From: Flavisolibacter longurius
Lineage (GTDB): Bacteria > Bacteroidota > Bacteroidia > Chitinophagales > Chitinophagaceae
Reading direction: 5' to 3'
NCBI GenBank assembly: GCA_013327885.1
Contig: JABUMY010000008.1
Span: 209,682-273,681 of the forward strand
Length of the DNA: 64,000 bases
In this document: positions 52,501-60,357 of the stretch, piece by piece
Numbering within the stretch: position 1 is the first letter of the stretch
Layout of the letters: each line of letters begins with the position of its first letter
Notes under the pieces: generated by a model
What the model was told of the DNA's origin: nothing
Databases searched by the model: none
Seen by the model: only the letters and a program-made list of their open reading frames with translations
Translations under genes and position numbers: made by a program

Positions 52501-53182
52501 GCTGGCGAAGAGCGGGGATATCTTAAAAGTAATCAACCAAATCAACCGGGACTTTGAGCGGAAGAACTTTGTGGGCGCCATCAAAAAAATCGAATTGCGG
52601 TTAAGTGAAAGCCAGGATGCAGTGGTCCTCCTCCTGCAGGCCATCAAGACATTCGGTGACGAAAATGACTATGACCTTGGTGGTGCCAACCTGTTCGCCA
52701 CCCAAGACCAGGAAGCCAAGAACAAAAAAGCTATCAGTCTGCTGCTGCAGTTGGTGAAGCTCATTGGCGAAGCCAAACGGGAAAGCATCACGTTGTCCGA
52801 TTCGTTTGAACTTGAGTTTCGCATCCAGGAAAACCAGAACGATACCGGTTGGGTGGAAAAGCTCTCGCATGTGGGCTCCGAAGGCACCGACGTGCTGGTG
52901 AAGGCCATGGTAAACATTATGCTGCTGAATGTATTTAAGGAAGGGGTTTCCAAAAAGTTTGCGAATTTTCGCCTGCATTGTATGATGGATGAAATCGGCA
53001 AGCTCCACCCCAACAACGTGAAAGGCATTTTGCAGTTTGCCAACGACCGGGATATTTACCTGATCAACGGTTCGCCAACTGAAAGCAATGCCCTTTCGTA
53101 CAAACACATTTACAAGCTGGAAAAAGACGAGAAAAGCTTCACCCGGGTGAAACGCATTGTCACCAACAAAGCCCTTGTATGA
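49535..53182 (+). CDS. jetC: Wadjet JetC-like SMC/MukB-type ATPase
   Basis: 1215 residues. N-terminal ABC-type head: VHLIGTQGVGKSTLLRAILFFYNGD (Walker A, GTQGVGKST at about 30-38), GIPREKKSFADYYFPF, then long coiled-coil arms (about 250-960, Glu/Lys/Gln/Arg-rich), a hinge region mid-way, and a C-terminal head half (LSHVGSEGTDVLVKAMVNIMLLNVF, signature; FRLHCMMDEIGKLHPNN, Walker B MMDEIG). This is the SMC-like subunit of Wadjet/MksB/EptC-type DNA-loop extruders that eliminate plasmids. Overlaps jetB and jetD (4 bases). Confidence 0.9.
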   Translation: MRYLNKIVFINSATIRYADVRLDGNVHLIGTQGVGKSTLLRAILFFYNGDTLRLGIPREKKSFADYYFPFQNAYLVYEVMRETGPYCVLLFKSQGRVCFRFVDAAYDQQYFLSPEGKAYESWEDTRRLLDEDGIHYSRKVDRYDEYRDILYGSNEGKKEFRKYALLESRQYQNIPRTIQNVFLNSKLEAEFIKQTIILSLNEEDLAINLQNYAHHLKSFEAQLTDINRFKQPAVAKQGAEVVNLYAAVGYLQKEKEGLARQLAAAFDFVQRTAPKLLEKKEREEEAKKTLKERLGEAEKRFQNRIQKLREDISVVNDKLATIKQKTAYYEGLNIEQVVQRVAKKSDLEAEEKKLLKEKALLSAQFTEVTRKYEALFLSLEESHRAFALNKEGQRLQLREEFLRAKDEARMELDELLAAIRQQHQQTMATATQETEEKGAALQEWKLKKEATRHQRFYETEIAEAEKELSRLTLAIQQGQNAMAHANEIMETLQKQWQLDEAAMLQKAEAEEKDLRRDVAVEREALSALEQKLQKTEQSFYGWLNQHYPGWEATIGKVCDEQLLFRDDLSPLLQEASRSLYGVQIQLSGIEKEVKTVAEYETEKEAVHKQMLATNEQLNALQEKKRIGRESLKNKYGPKLIEQKETVREHRYHLEQNQQKQKQTALHLLDLQQKAATEKQQTLAAMDEGIAAAAEALLQAQQALATIRNEEEKQVRKQQTAHQKKLEEAEQRLKEAYKKIDVEIKTNEQEYQLQKGDISRRQEAELAGKGADTRRLHKVETLLQGLQQELAFIEENREVVAVYKRDKVELLDRAGELKNGKALLEQEVLNEETKYRQKKGNLEENLQKLEEAIRLLAIRLQQAEEDQQAFERFQVTETFLNISTEIWNSKEGAQTEKRCKTLIEELHQCDNKSIRRVDDLKDAVNRFLGHFSPDNIFHFPTNLPDKEAYFRFARSLDDFLADRKMDEYERRVNERFSFIIHLIRKETGNLLAKSGDILKVINQINRDFERKNFVGAIKKIELRLSESQDAVVLLLQAIKTFGDENDYDLGGANLFATQDQEAKNKKAISLLLQLVKLIGEAKRESITLSDSFELEFRIQENQNDTGWVEKLSHVGSEGTDVLVKAMVNIMLLNVFKEGVSKKFANFRLHCMMDEIGKLHPNNVKGILQFANDRDIYLINGSPTESNALSYKHIYKLEKDEKSFTRVKRIVTNKALV

Positions 53183-54033
53183 AGTTACCGCTTCACATAG
53201 CCCACTACCTGCAAAAGATGCTGGAGGGTGCGGAAGTGCCTTCCAGCAAAATGCGCCATGCTGTCACAAAAAAGATGCAGGACGACGGCATCTTGCAGGC
53301 AAAACAAATAGGCCGTACCCAATCTACACTCCTGCTTCGCAACAAAGCTGCTCTTGCCGCTTATTTGCACAATCAGTTCGGCATCAGTGATCTTTCCACT
53401 TACATTAAAAAATATGAAAGTCCCGGACTAACCAGAGCCGAAGCAGTGGAGATTGCTTCCAATTCAAAGCTTCGATCTATCCGCACCTTCAAAGGTTTTT
53501 TGGTGAACTGTTACGATCCGGTGCAGGCGGTACTTCACAACAAGTCGATTACCTTGTTGCCAGCAGTGGGTACCTTCACGTTTATCCATGATTATGAAGC
53601 TTTTTTGCCGGGAAAAGAAATCACCATTGTGGGCATCGAAAACCCAGAGAACTTCCGGTGGATAGAAAGACAAAAACATTGGTTTACCCTCCTTCAGCCC
53701 TTGTTTGTAAGCCGGTATCCTCAAAGCGGCGATCTTGTGCAATGGCTACAGAATATCTCCAACCCTTATCTCCACTTCGGTGATTTTGATTTGGAAGGCA
53801 TCAATATCTATTTATCAGAATACAAAAAACATCTTGGCGACCGGGCTTCTTTTTTTATACCGGAAGGGATAGAAGAATTGATAAAGAAGAAAGGCAACCG
53901 GGATTTGTACAACAAACAATTTCACCGACTATCGCAGGCGGAAGGCATTACTGAACAACCGTTGTTGGAATTACTGGAGATAATCCACCGATATAAAAAA
54001 GTGCTGGAACAGGAATACTTAATCGTAGCATAG
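53179..54033 (+). CDS. jetD: Wadjet JetD-like topoisomerase-type nuclease (Toprim fold)
   Basis: 284 residues. An N-terminal winged-helix-like part (HYLQKMLEGAEVPSSKMRHAVTKKMQDDGIL) and a C-terminal Toprim domain: ITIVGIENPENFRWIE with Glu154 as metal-binding residue and LHFGDFDLEGINIY with Asp202/Asp204 (D-x-D). JetD is the nuclease subunit that cleaves circular plasmid DNA after loop extrusion by JetABC. Shorter than usual type I JetD (about 350-400 aa), so it may belong to a less studied Wadjet class. Ends convergently 21 bases from the next gene. Confidence 0.85.
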   Translation: MKLPLHIAHYLQKMLEGAEVPSSKMRHAVTKKMQDDGILQAKQIGRTQSTLLLRNKAALAAYLHNQFGISDLSTYIKKYESPGLTRAEAVEIASNSKLRSIRTFKGFLVNCYDPVQAVLHNKSITLLPAVGTFTFIHDYEAFLPGKEITIVGIENPENFRWIERQKHWFTLLQPLFVSRYPQSGDLVQWLQNISNPYLHFGDFDLEGINIYLSEYKKHLGDRASFFIPEGIEELIKKKGNRDLYNKQFHRLSQAEGITEQPLLELLEIIHRYKKVLEQEYLIVA

Positions 54034-54054
54034 CTATTAATCACGAGCCTATCT

Positions 54055-55569
54055 TTATACGTTTTGAAGCTCAAAAACTTTCCACCCCCAGGACTTTTTT
54101 TCGCTGTTGTAGGATCTGATGATTCTGCCTTTTACGGACTGCTGATTCCTTAGATTGTACTTTTTGACCAAAGAGGGGTGAATAAAAGAATCCTGAACAA
54201 AGCCGAACGGTTTTCCTTCTGCAATTCTTACCTCGCCGCTTACAGGCTTTATAAACTGACTGCGGAAATTTTCATCATTCGCCTTCTCCAGCGTAAAGAG
54301 TTTGAAGTGGCCTTCACTCCCCTTGCCGTCAAAGCGCACCTTGAGCGTATCACCGACTTTTAAGGTGTCAATAAACCGGTCATACTTAAAGAAGCCGAAT
54401 TTTTGTTCGGATGCAATAAAGTTGGCGATTTTCTTATCGGTGTTTACAAATTCAATCAGTACCGTTTCTTCAGGAATGTCGGTGTAAAGCAGATTGTCGG
54501 CGATGGAAAAATACTTTTTATAAAAGTCGAAATTTGAGTTTTTTAGCGTTGCAGCCTTATACCAGGGTTGTGCCATCCAATTCTGCACTTCGGCTGGCAG
54601 TTTCCATTCGTTCGCCTGCCTGGCTTTGATAATCCGGTCTATTTCTGTTTTTGCCTCGTTGAACATATTGTGGCTGATAAACCAGCGTGCCATTTTCTGG
54701 CGAATGTTGATCAGGAAATCATCGGAGGTTTTACAGGTCAAGGCCTTGCAATAACAGGCCAGCCTCTTTTGCTCATCATCCGGAAATGCTTCGCTCATGA
54801 CGTCCCATACCCAAAAATTGTTTCGCTTCTTTTTGGCAAAGGGCAGCAGTGCGGAAAGCATATTCTCCTGGTCGCCCAAGGCCAAGAGCAACTTTGCCTT
54901 AAAATAAGGCGGATACTGGTATTCCGGGTGTGCCTCAATGACCCCATCTAGTAAGGGAAGAAAATCCGTTGCTTTCTCCCTGTCAAAAATGACTTCTCCA
55001 TGAAATGAGGTGCGGGGTAGCAGATGCTTGCAATAGGCAATGATGGCCTGTTCTGCTGTTGCCATCACCTCTTTGCCGTTTGGCAGTTTTTCCTTTTGGT
55101 AATCTTCTGCCTTGAAATTGTTGAAGTCCCACCAGTTGGCAAATTCTGTATAGGTCGTTCCTTCTTTGAAGGCTTTGTGAAAGGCCTTAAAAAGGAAGCT
55201 ATAAGCATCAGATGGCTTTGTCAGGTGGAACTGCCTGCAAAACTGATAAAGGGGGTGAATTTTATTCTGATCAACGGGTTGTTCCTTCAGCAACAGAAAA
55301 ACCATTTTGCCGAGCTGCCAGGAGAGCTGGTCAAAGAGCATTTTTTCATCTTCCGGTAGCTGCAGGGCAACGATTTGCTCTACATAGTGTTTGAACGTAT
55401 CGTAACTGGCTACAGCGGTATTTTGCTTCACGAAATCATACAACACCCAGCTTAGGTTTCGTTTTGTCCAAATATTATCCGGCTCAGCCTCGCATTCTGC
55501 TTTGGCCATTGCATAGGCTTCCTGCAGCTTACCACATTGTCGTAGTTCTTTGATTTCTTTAGCCGGCAT
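54055..55569 (-). CDS. TPR and OB-fold protein, last gene of the retron operon
   Basis: 504 residues. N-terminal 330 residues are helical repeats of TPR type (AYAMAKAECEAEPDNIWTKRNLSWVLYDF, then repeats through WFISHNMFNEAKTEIDRII). The C-terminus has a cold-shock/OB-like domain (FGFFKYDRFIDTLKVGDTLKVRFDGKG, about 410-440) and a second OB-like segment (GKPFGFVQDSFIHPSLVKKYNL..SVKGRIIRSY). Likely binds RNA or single-stranded DNA. Its start overlaps the helicase stop by 11 bases, so the pair is co-translated. This fold combination is known from predicted prokaryotic conflict proteins, but I cannot name a family. Confidence 0.65.
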   Translation of the reverse strand: MPAKEIKELRQCGKLQEAYAMAKAECEAEPDNIWTKRNLSWVLYDFVKQNTAVASYDTFKHYVEQIVALQLPEDEKMLFDQLSWQLGKMVFLLLKEQPVDQNKIHPLYQFCRQFHLTKPSDAYSFLFKAFHKAFKEGTTYTEFANWWDFNNFKAEDYQKEKLPNGKEVMATAEQAIIAYCKHLLPRTSFHGEVIFDREKATDFLPLLDGVIEAHPEYQYPPYFKAKLLLALGDQENMLSALLPFAKKKRNNFWVWDVMSEAFPDDEQKRLACYCKALTCKTSDDFLINIRQKMARWFISHNMFNEAKTEIDRIIKARQANEWKLPAEVQNWMAQPWYKAATLKNSNFDFYKKYFSIADNLLYTDIPEETVLIEFVNTDKKIANFIASEQKFGFFKYDRFIDTLKVGDTLKVRFDGKGSEGHFKLFTLEKANDENFRSQFIKPVSGEVRIAEGKPFGFVQDSFIHPSLVKKYNLRNQQSVKGRIIRSYNSEKKSWGWKVFELQNV

Positions 55570-57745
55570 ATTCTGCTTGTTTGAAGGTTTGTAAGGTGGT
55601 TTGAATATCGTGCAACAGCGTTGTACTGTTCGTTCTCCTTAACGGCACCACCCTTCCAAAAAAGCCATTCGCATTGTACTCAAAATCAATCACTGCCGTT
55701 TCCGCTCCCCGTTTGAAGGTATAGCGCTCCCGATAGGCCTGGTGCTCCAGTTCATCAACCACAATACCGGCTCCTGCCAACGCAGCGGTAAGGTCATCAA
55801 AGAGGTTCTTGGTAAAGGGGAACTTTTCCTCCAATTGCAGGTCAAACACTATTTTCGTCAGAATGGTTTCCGTCGTGTTTCTCTTTATCGAGACATTGGG
55901 CAGCATTCTCACCAAACTCTCAACTGCTTTTAGCAGGCTGTCGCTATTGGTGGCAGAGGCAATTGGCTGGTATCGTTCGTTGAACACCAGGTCTTTGTTC
56001 ACCCATGTCTTCAGGGCCGCCGTTTCTCCCTCTCTGCCAAAGAAGTAAAACACCTCCGCGTTTTTCTTCTGCCAGCCTGTGATCTCAATGTACTGCCCTC
56101 TTACACTGTGCCGCATTTTGATAAAATGGTCCTGGAGCTGAACGGGCTGCTCCAAAAGTCCAAACTGCCGAAGCTGTTGCAGCAGGTCATCATCCAGGCT
56201 GATCTCTTCTGCCGCAATTTGGCCTGCCGTCAGGTTGTTCAAGGCATCCACCACAACCGCATCCAGGAAGGTCATGGAAGAATAGGAGTTAAAATAGGGG
56301 GGGTTGAGCGCAAACAGCTTTCCGGAGGCACGGGTAACGGCCGTATAGGCCCAACGATAAAAATCCTCATTAGTTTTCCCGCTTCTTCGCTGCGCATCCT
56401 GAAAACAGTCGAAGCCATTGGTACTATCATGGTCCCAGACGGTAAATACATTTTCCCACTCGCCACCCTGCGCTTTGTGACAAGTTACTGCATAGCCAAA
56501 CTTCAGCAGCAGGCAGTTGAAATATTCATCTTTTATGATGGCCTGTTTGAATTCGTCCGTTCCCGGTTTTAAATCTTTGTGGCGCATGCAGAAGTCTACA
56601 TACAAAGCCTGGGTTTCTGCCGGCTGAAGGAAATTATCGCCATACAGAAAATTCTCCAGCATTTTGCCGCTTACAATTTTGTTGTTGTTTTCGGCATCCG
56701 GAAAAAGCAGTTCAACGCTACGCCATGTCAAGGTTACAGGTGGTTGTCCCCGCAAGCCGATGGTTCTTGTTGTGGCAATGGCGGCAGCGTCATTTACCAC
56801 CGCAAACTCCCCATTGAAGATCCCCTTGCGGTAGTTGTTGCCACCCATAATGATGGTGTCGCCTTTTTGCACCGGCAGGTTCAGGTCACCGTATTTCCTT
56901 TGCCTTATCTGCAGGTTCAGGTCAAGTGCCGTTTTGTTCTTGTAGGTTACGATGATTTTAGGGCTGGCGGCCTGCTCCCACGTATGAAGAAAGCTCTCAT
57001 AGGAAGGATTAAAAATGTCTTTGCCGTTTCCGGTGAGATTGAAGTCGTTGAAAAAACCTGCGGAAATGCTTTTTCTTATCCTCACTGCCGCGTTCAAGAT
57101 TCCGCTGTCGCCGCCCTGCCGCTTTACTTCTTTCATTTCCGCCTCCTCTACGGAAACCCCAAACTTCTCCTGCAGGTAAGCGGTGTCAAATGCTTTGGAG
57201 CTGTTGTCGTTTACCGGGGGCAACTGGCAGGGATCGCCAACAAAAATGATTTTGGTGTTGGCTGTTCCGGCTTTGATCCTGGTGTAGGTGAAAAGATCTG
57301 TTAGCAGATAACCGGTGCCAAAGCGAAAAAACTCACCCTCGCTTTTTGCATCTGACAACATGGATGCTTCATCCACGATAAAGATCTTGTTGTGTACATC
57401 GTCGTTGTTCCGGATCTTAAAATAGTAATAAAAGGATTCGCCATTCTTTACCTCCACCAAATCTTCGTAGCTGTAGATGCCTTTATGAACGGTATAGGCT
57501 TCTTTGCCTGTTTTTTCCCGAATAACCTTTGCGGCCCTTCCGGTAGGGGCCATGAGCATATACTCTTTTTCTATGGAGGAAAGATATTCAACCAAGCCTT
57601 TCAGGATGGTGGTTTTACCACTACCTGCGTAACCTTTCAACTGAAATATTTGTGCGGGACTGATAATAAAGTCTTGCAGCTTTTGGAGAGACGATTGCTG
57701 TTCGGCTGTAAGTGCAATATGTTGAAAGAAGGCAAAAATACTCAT
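55559..57745 (-). CDS. RecD-like SF1B helicase
   Basis: 728 residues. Motif I GYAGSGKTT (38-46), motif Ia MAPTGRAA (about 65-72), motif II IVDEAS (123-128), motif III FVGDPCQLPPV (about 175-185), later motif V/VI region VTCHKAQGGEW (about 420-431) and AYTAVTRAS, all typical of RecD/TraA-type 5'-3' DNA helicases. The C-terminal 230 residues (about 500-728) are family-specific and contain no nuclease motif that I can see. It follows the 648-residue receiver gene by 9 bases and overlaps the TPR/OB gene, so the four are one operon with the retron RT. Confidence 0.9.
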   Translation of the reverse strand: MSIFAFFQHIALTAEQQSSLQKLQDFIISPAQIFQLKGYAGSGKTTILKGLVEYLSSIEKEYMLMAPTGRAAKVIREKTGKEAYTVHKGIYSYEDLVEVKNGESFYYYFKIRNNDDVHNKIFIVDEASMLSDAKSEGEFFRFGTGYLLTDLFTYTRIKAGTANTKIIFVGDPCQLPPVNDNSSKAFDTAYLQEKFGVSVEEAEMKEVKRQGGDSGILNAAVRIRKSISAGFFNDFNLTGNGKDIFNPSYESFLHTWEQAASPKIIVTYKNKTALDLNLQIRQRKYGDLNLPVQKGDTIIMGGNNYRKGIFNGEFAVVNDAAAIATTRTIGLRGQPPVTLTWRSVELLFPDAENNNKIVSGKMLENFLYGDNFLQPAETQALYVDFCMRHKDLKPGTDEFKQAIIKDEYFNCLLLKFGYAVTCHKAQGGEWENVFTVWDHDSTNGFDCFQDAQRRSGKTNEDFYRWAYTAVTRASGKLFALNPPYFNSYSSMTFLDAVVVDALNNLTAGQIAAEEISLDDDLLQQLRQFGLLEQPVQLQDHFIKMRHSVRGQYIEITGWQKKNAEVFYFFGREGETAALKTWVNKDLVFNERYQPIASATNSDSLLKAVESLVRMLPNVSIKRNTTETILTKIVFDLQLEEKFPFTKNLFDDLTAALAGAGIVVDELEHQAYRERYTFKRGAETAVIDFEYNANGFFGRVVPLRRTNSTTLLHDIQTTLQTFKQAEYAG

Positions 57746-57754
57746 GACGTATTA

Positions 57755-59701
57755 CTAAATTTTTGAGTCATCTCCTGTTAGAAGGAAAAAAATCAATCTA
57801 AATAAGTCCCATGTTGCGTTACTGGGTAATGATTTGTCTTTTTCGAGTTGACTATGAAAGAATGAATTGCTTTCTTCGCCATGAGTAATATAAAGCCTGT
57901 TCCGCTGATCGTTTGCATTCTTCAATATCTTCAAGTACTCCTCCTGCTTACTTGAAACCGATAATTGTTGCTTCTCAAGTAATAAAAACGCAATTTGAAA
58001 GCTTAGCTTTTGCTCTGGAAATGAGACGAATGTTTTCAAGTAGTTCCCAAGACTATCCCTGGTTGAGTAGTGTGGTGCCCTGTTCGAATTATAAGATAAA
58101 TAACAATTAACATCAGAATCTATTAGATAATCACCGTTTGAATCTACTCTGAAACCACCGGAGCTTTTTGTTCTTATTGAGATATTTATGCGCTCAAAGT
58201 AGATATCTTGTGGTTGTCCTTTCACATGCCATTTCTGTAAATACTTGTAGTTGATTCGATTCCTTCTATCTGAAGGATCTGACTTTGTTAGCGGAGTATA
58301 AGTTTTGCTTCTATAATCCCATATAATATCTAGTGTTGTATATTGTTTCGTAAAGTAACACTCTTGAACCTCATTCAAAATACTCCATAAAGTCATAAAC
58401 GATAAAACATCAGATGAAAAGTGAAACTTATCTGTATTGTAGGCAAATTCCTCATACCTTTTTTTCATTAGCCCATAAAACATCTCGAGCCTTTCGATGA
58501 TCCTGCTTTTCAACTGACAATTTGCTGTATCTACCACCTCAGGTAGGAGTGAGTTTTTAATTTGAACTATCGCAACCCAATACTGCTTTAATACTTCTGC
58601 TTTTTCTAGTTGAAAATTTATTTCCGAAATGAAATCATAGTAGTTATCCAAAGAGTCGGTTTGACTGCTCTCTGGAGAGTCCTTGACATACATCGCATCA
58701 GCACCCAAGTTCAGGATTTTATCGAGCGTGTGAGCCCGTTGAGATGCAGTGAAAACGATCAAGGGTATATGAAGTGAACTTTCATCATTTTTTATTTTCT
58801 CAATAAGCTTGAATCCATTCTTGATATCGATTTGAGCTCTTTGCTGGTCTTGCGGTAAACGTAAATCAAGGAATATAATGTTGTACTCGGAGAAGTCGGT
58901 TATATCATTTGCATCTTCAAAGTTCACTTTCACATCAATAATTGCCTCAGAAAAAACTATTCCTAAAGCAAACTGCCATCCCTTCTTCCCATTATCATCG
59001 ATTAGAAGAATCTTTTTGCATTTTGAAATGCTGATTGCAAACTTCTTTCGCTCCTTTTCCAGTTCCGCTCTATTGAAATATTTAGTATAATTAATGACAG
59101 AACTATCAGTGATTTCGTACTCTTTAAGCTTTTGCTTGAAGTATACCGTTTTCGGCAACTCAAATACCCTCTCAATTTCGCCAAGTGTTAATCCATGATT
59201 ATACAATAGTTTCACTGTTCCCCATTCGTTTGTTGCCTGATGCCTGTCAACAACTAACAACTTTCTAAAAAGATCCTTATAATTATTATAGTCAAAATTT
59301 AATTGAAACTGAGATCGAATAATCCTTTGATTTTCTTCATCATCTATTGCTTCAAGAAGTTTCTTTTTAGTTATGATCTGTATTCCCTTCGTTCGAAATA
59401 GTCCAACATCTTCAAAACCGTGAACACTTGACTCGTACTCCGAAAAATATACGATTGTGCCACCATTAGATGAAAGTATATGATGCCCAACTAAAAATTT
59501 GTCGCAAATAGACATATCAAAATCTATTGCAATTAAGGAATGTTCTGTGGTTAAACTTGAAGAGATAACATGTGGTACATATTCTTGAGAATATAACTCC
59601 CATGTTTCAGGACATTCTTTAATATAGCTTTTACAATCAATGACCCTAACAGCAGTTTTAAGTCCAGTAAATCGTTCCGGCTTATCGGTTATAATTATCA
59701 T
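57755..59701 (-). CDS. Large protein with canonical receiver (REC) domain in its middle
   Basis: 648 residues. N-terminal 130 residues: an alpha/beta receiver-like domain without phospho-acceptor (SLIAIDFDMSICDKF, GTIVYFSEYES). Then a helical link with a helix-turn-helix-like stretch (GTVKLLYNHGLTLGEIERVFELPKTVYF). A complete REC at about 228-345: acid pair Asp235/Asp236 (ILLIDDN), acceptor Asp279 (IIFLDLRLP), Thr318 (IVFTAS) and Lys340 (MYVKD). The C-terminal 300 residues are helical and then beta-rich, no family recognised. It begins 7 bases after the small receiver-like gene. Probable response regulator or output of the RT operon. Confidence 0.75.
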   Translation of the reverse strand: MIIITDKPERFTGLKTAVRVIDCKSYIKECPETWELYSQEYVPHVISSSLTTEHSLIAIDFDMSICDKFLVGHHILSSNGGTIVYFSEYESSVHGFEDVGLFRTKGIQIITKKKLLEAIDDEENQRIIRSQFQLNFDYNNYKDLFRKLLVVDRHQATNEWGTVKLLYNHGLTLGEIERVFELPKTVYFKQKLKEYEITDSSVINYTKYFNRAELEKERKKFAISISKCKKILLIDDNGKKGWQFALGIVFSEAIIDVKVNFEDANDITDFSEYNIIFLDLRLPQDQQRAQIDIKNGFKLIEKIKNDESSLHIPLIVFTASQRAHTLDKILNLGADAMYVKDSPESSQTDSLDNYYDFISEINFQLEKAEVLKQYWVAIVQIKNSLLPEVVDTANCQLKSRIIERLEMFYGLMKKRYEEFAYNTDKFHFSSDVLSFMTLWSILNEVQECYFTKQYTTLDIIWDYRSKTYTPLTKSDPSDRRNRINYKYLQKWHVKGQPQDIYFERINISIRTKSSGGFRVDSNGDYLIDSDVNCYLSYNSNRAPHYSTRDSLGNYLKTFVSFPEQKLSFQIAFLLLEKQQLSVSSKQEEYLKILKNANDQRNRLYITHGEESNSFFHSQLEKDKSLPSNATWDLFRLIFFLLTGDDSKI

Positions 59702-59708
59702 GTTTGAT

Positions 59709-60353
59709 CTATAATTTTCTAAGTTCGTCGATCAAGTCAGGCCCATTCGCATTTGTTATACGTTTGAAGGTAGCCGTGTCATTTCCAACGCATTTTAGTT
59801 TTAGGAATTGAATAAACTCTTTTGAATTCGTGATTTGATGGTGGGTATAGTCGTTATCCTGCATTTCAACAATCCGCCCGACAAGTCGCTTTTCATAGTC
59901 AAAAAATAACACCTCAAGCAGCCACTCATTGACTAAAACAGACTTTTTTAAAAATTCACTAAAACGATCCCATAATTTAGGTCGTGTGATACTCCTATAT
60001 ATATAAGGCGGATATTCTGTATTCAAGAAGCTTTCCTTAATATTTCCACTGAATAGTATCAATCTATCTTGCAGTTTTATCTTGATCAAATCAATGATAT
60101 TGGAAGGAAAATAGCTGTCACCTTGTTGACTGTGATGAATGAACACATAACTGTATTTTGAAGCTTCGAATAACAACTCACAGGCATTCCCAGCTATGTC
60201 CCACTCAAAGTACTTGTCAGCTGATTTGGCTACTTCTACTAAGTGGCTGTATTCACCAACTCTATCTTTTAGCCATTTAACAGTCATTGGACTAGCATCT
60301 CCAGAAACAGGGTCTACATAATTTTTATCGTCAATAATCAATAACTTCTGCAT
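59709..60353 (-). CDS. Degenerate receiver-like protein, second gene of the retron operon
   Basis: 214 residues from the ATG at 60353 (MQKLLIIDDKNY), which follows the RT stop by 4 bases; the longer frame to 60395 would overlap the RT gene. Receiver-type fold: acid pair Asp8/Asp9 in LLIIDDK, but the acceptor strand is YSYVFIHHSQQG, with His73/His74 where Asp should be, then RLILFSGN (Ser102) and a basic YIYRSITRP. It therefore keeps the Mg pocket but not the classic phosphorylation site. Remaining 90 residues are mixed. Possible adaptor that senses the RT's C-terminal domain. Confidence 0.65.
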   Translation of the reverse strand: MQKLLIIDDKNYVDPVSGDASPMTVKWLKDRVGEYSHLVEVAKSADKYFEWDIAGNACELLFEASKYSYVFIHHSQQGDSYFPSNIIDLIKIKLQDRLILFSGNIKESFLNTEYPPYIYRSITRPKLWDRFSEFLKKSVLVNEWLLEVLFFDYEKRLVGRIVEMQDNDYTHHQITNSKEFIQFLKLKCVGNDTATFKRITNANGPDLIDELRKL

Positions 60354-60357
60354 AATA

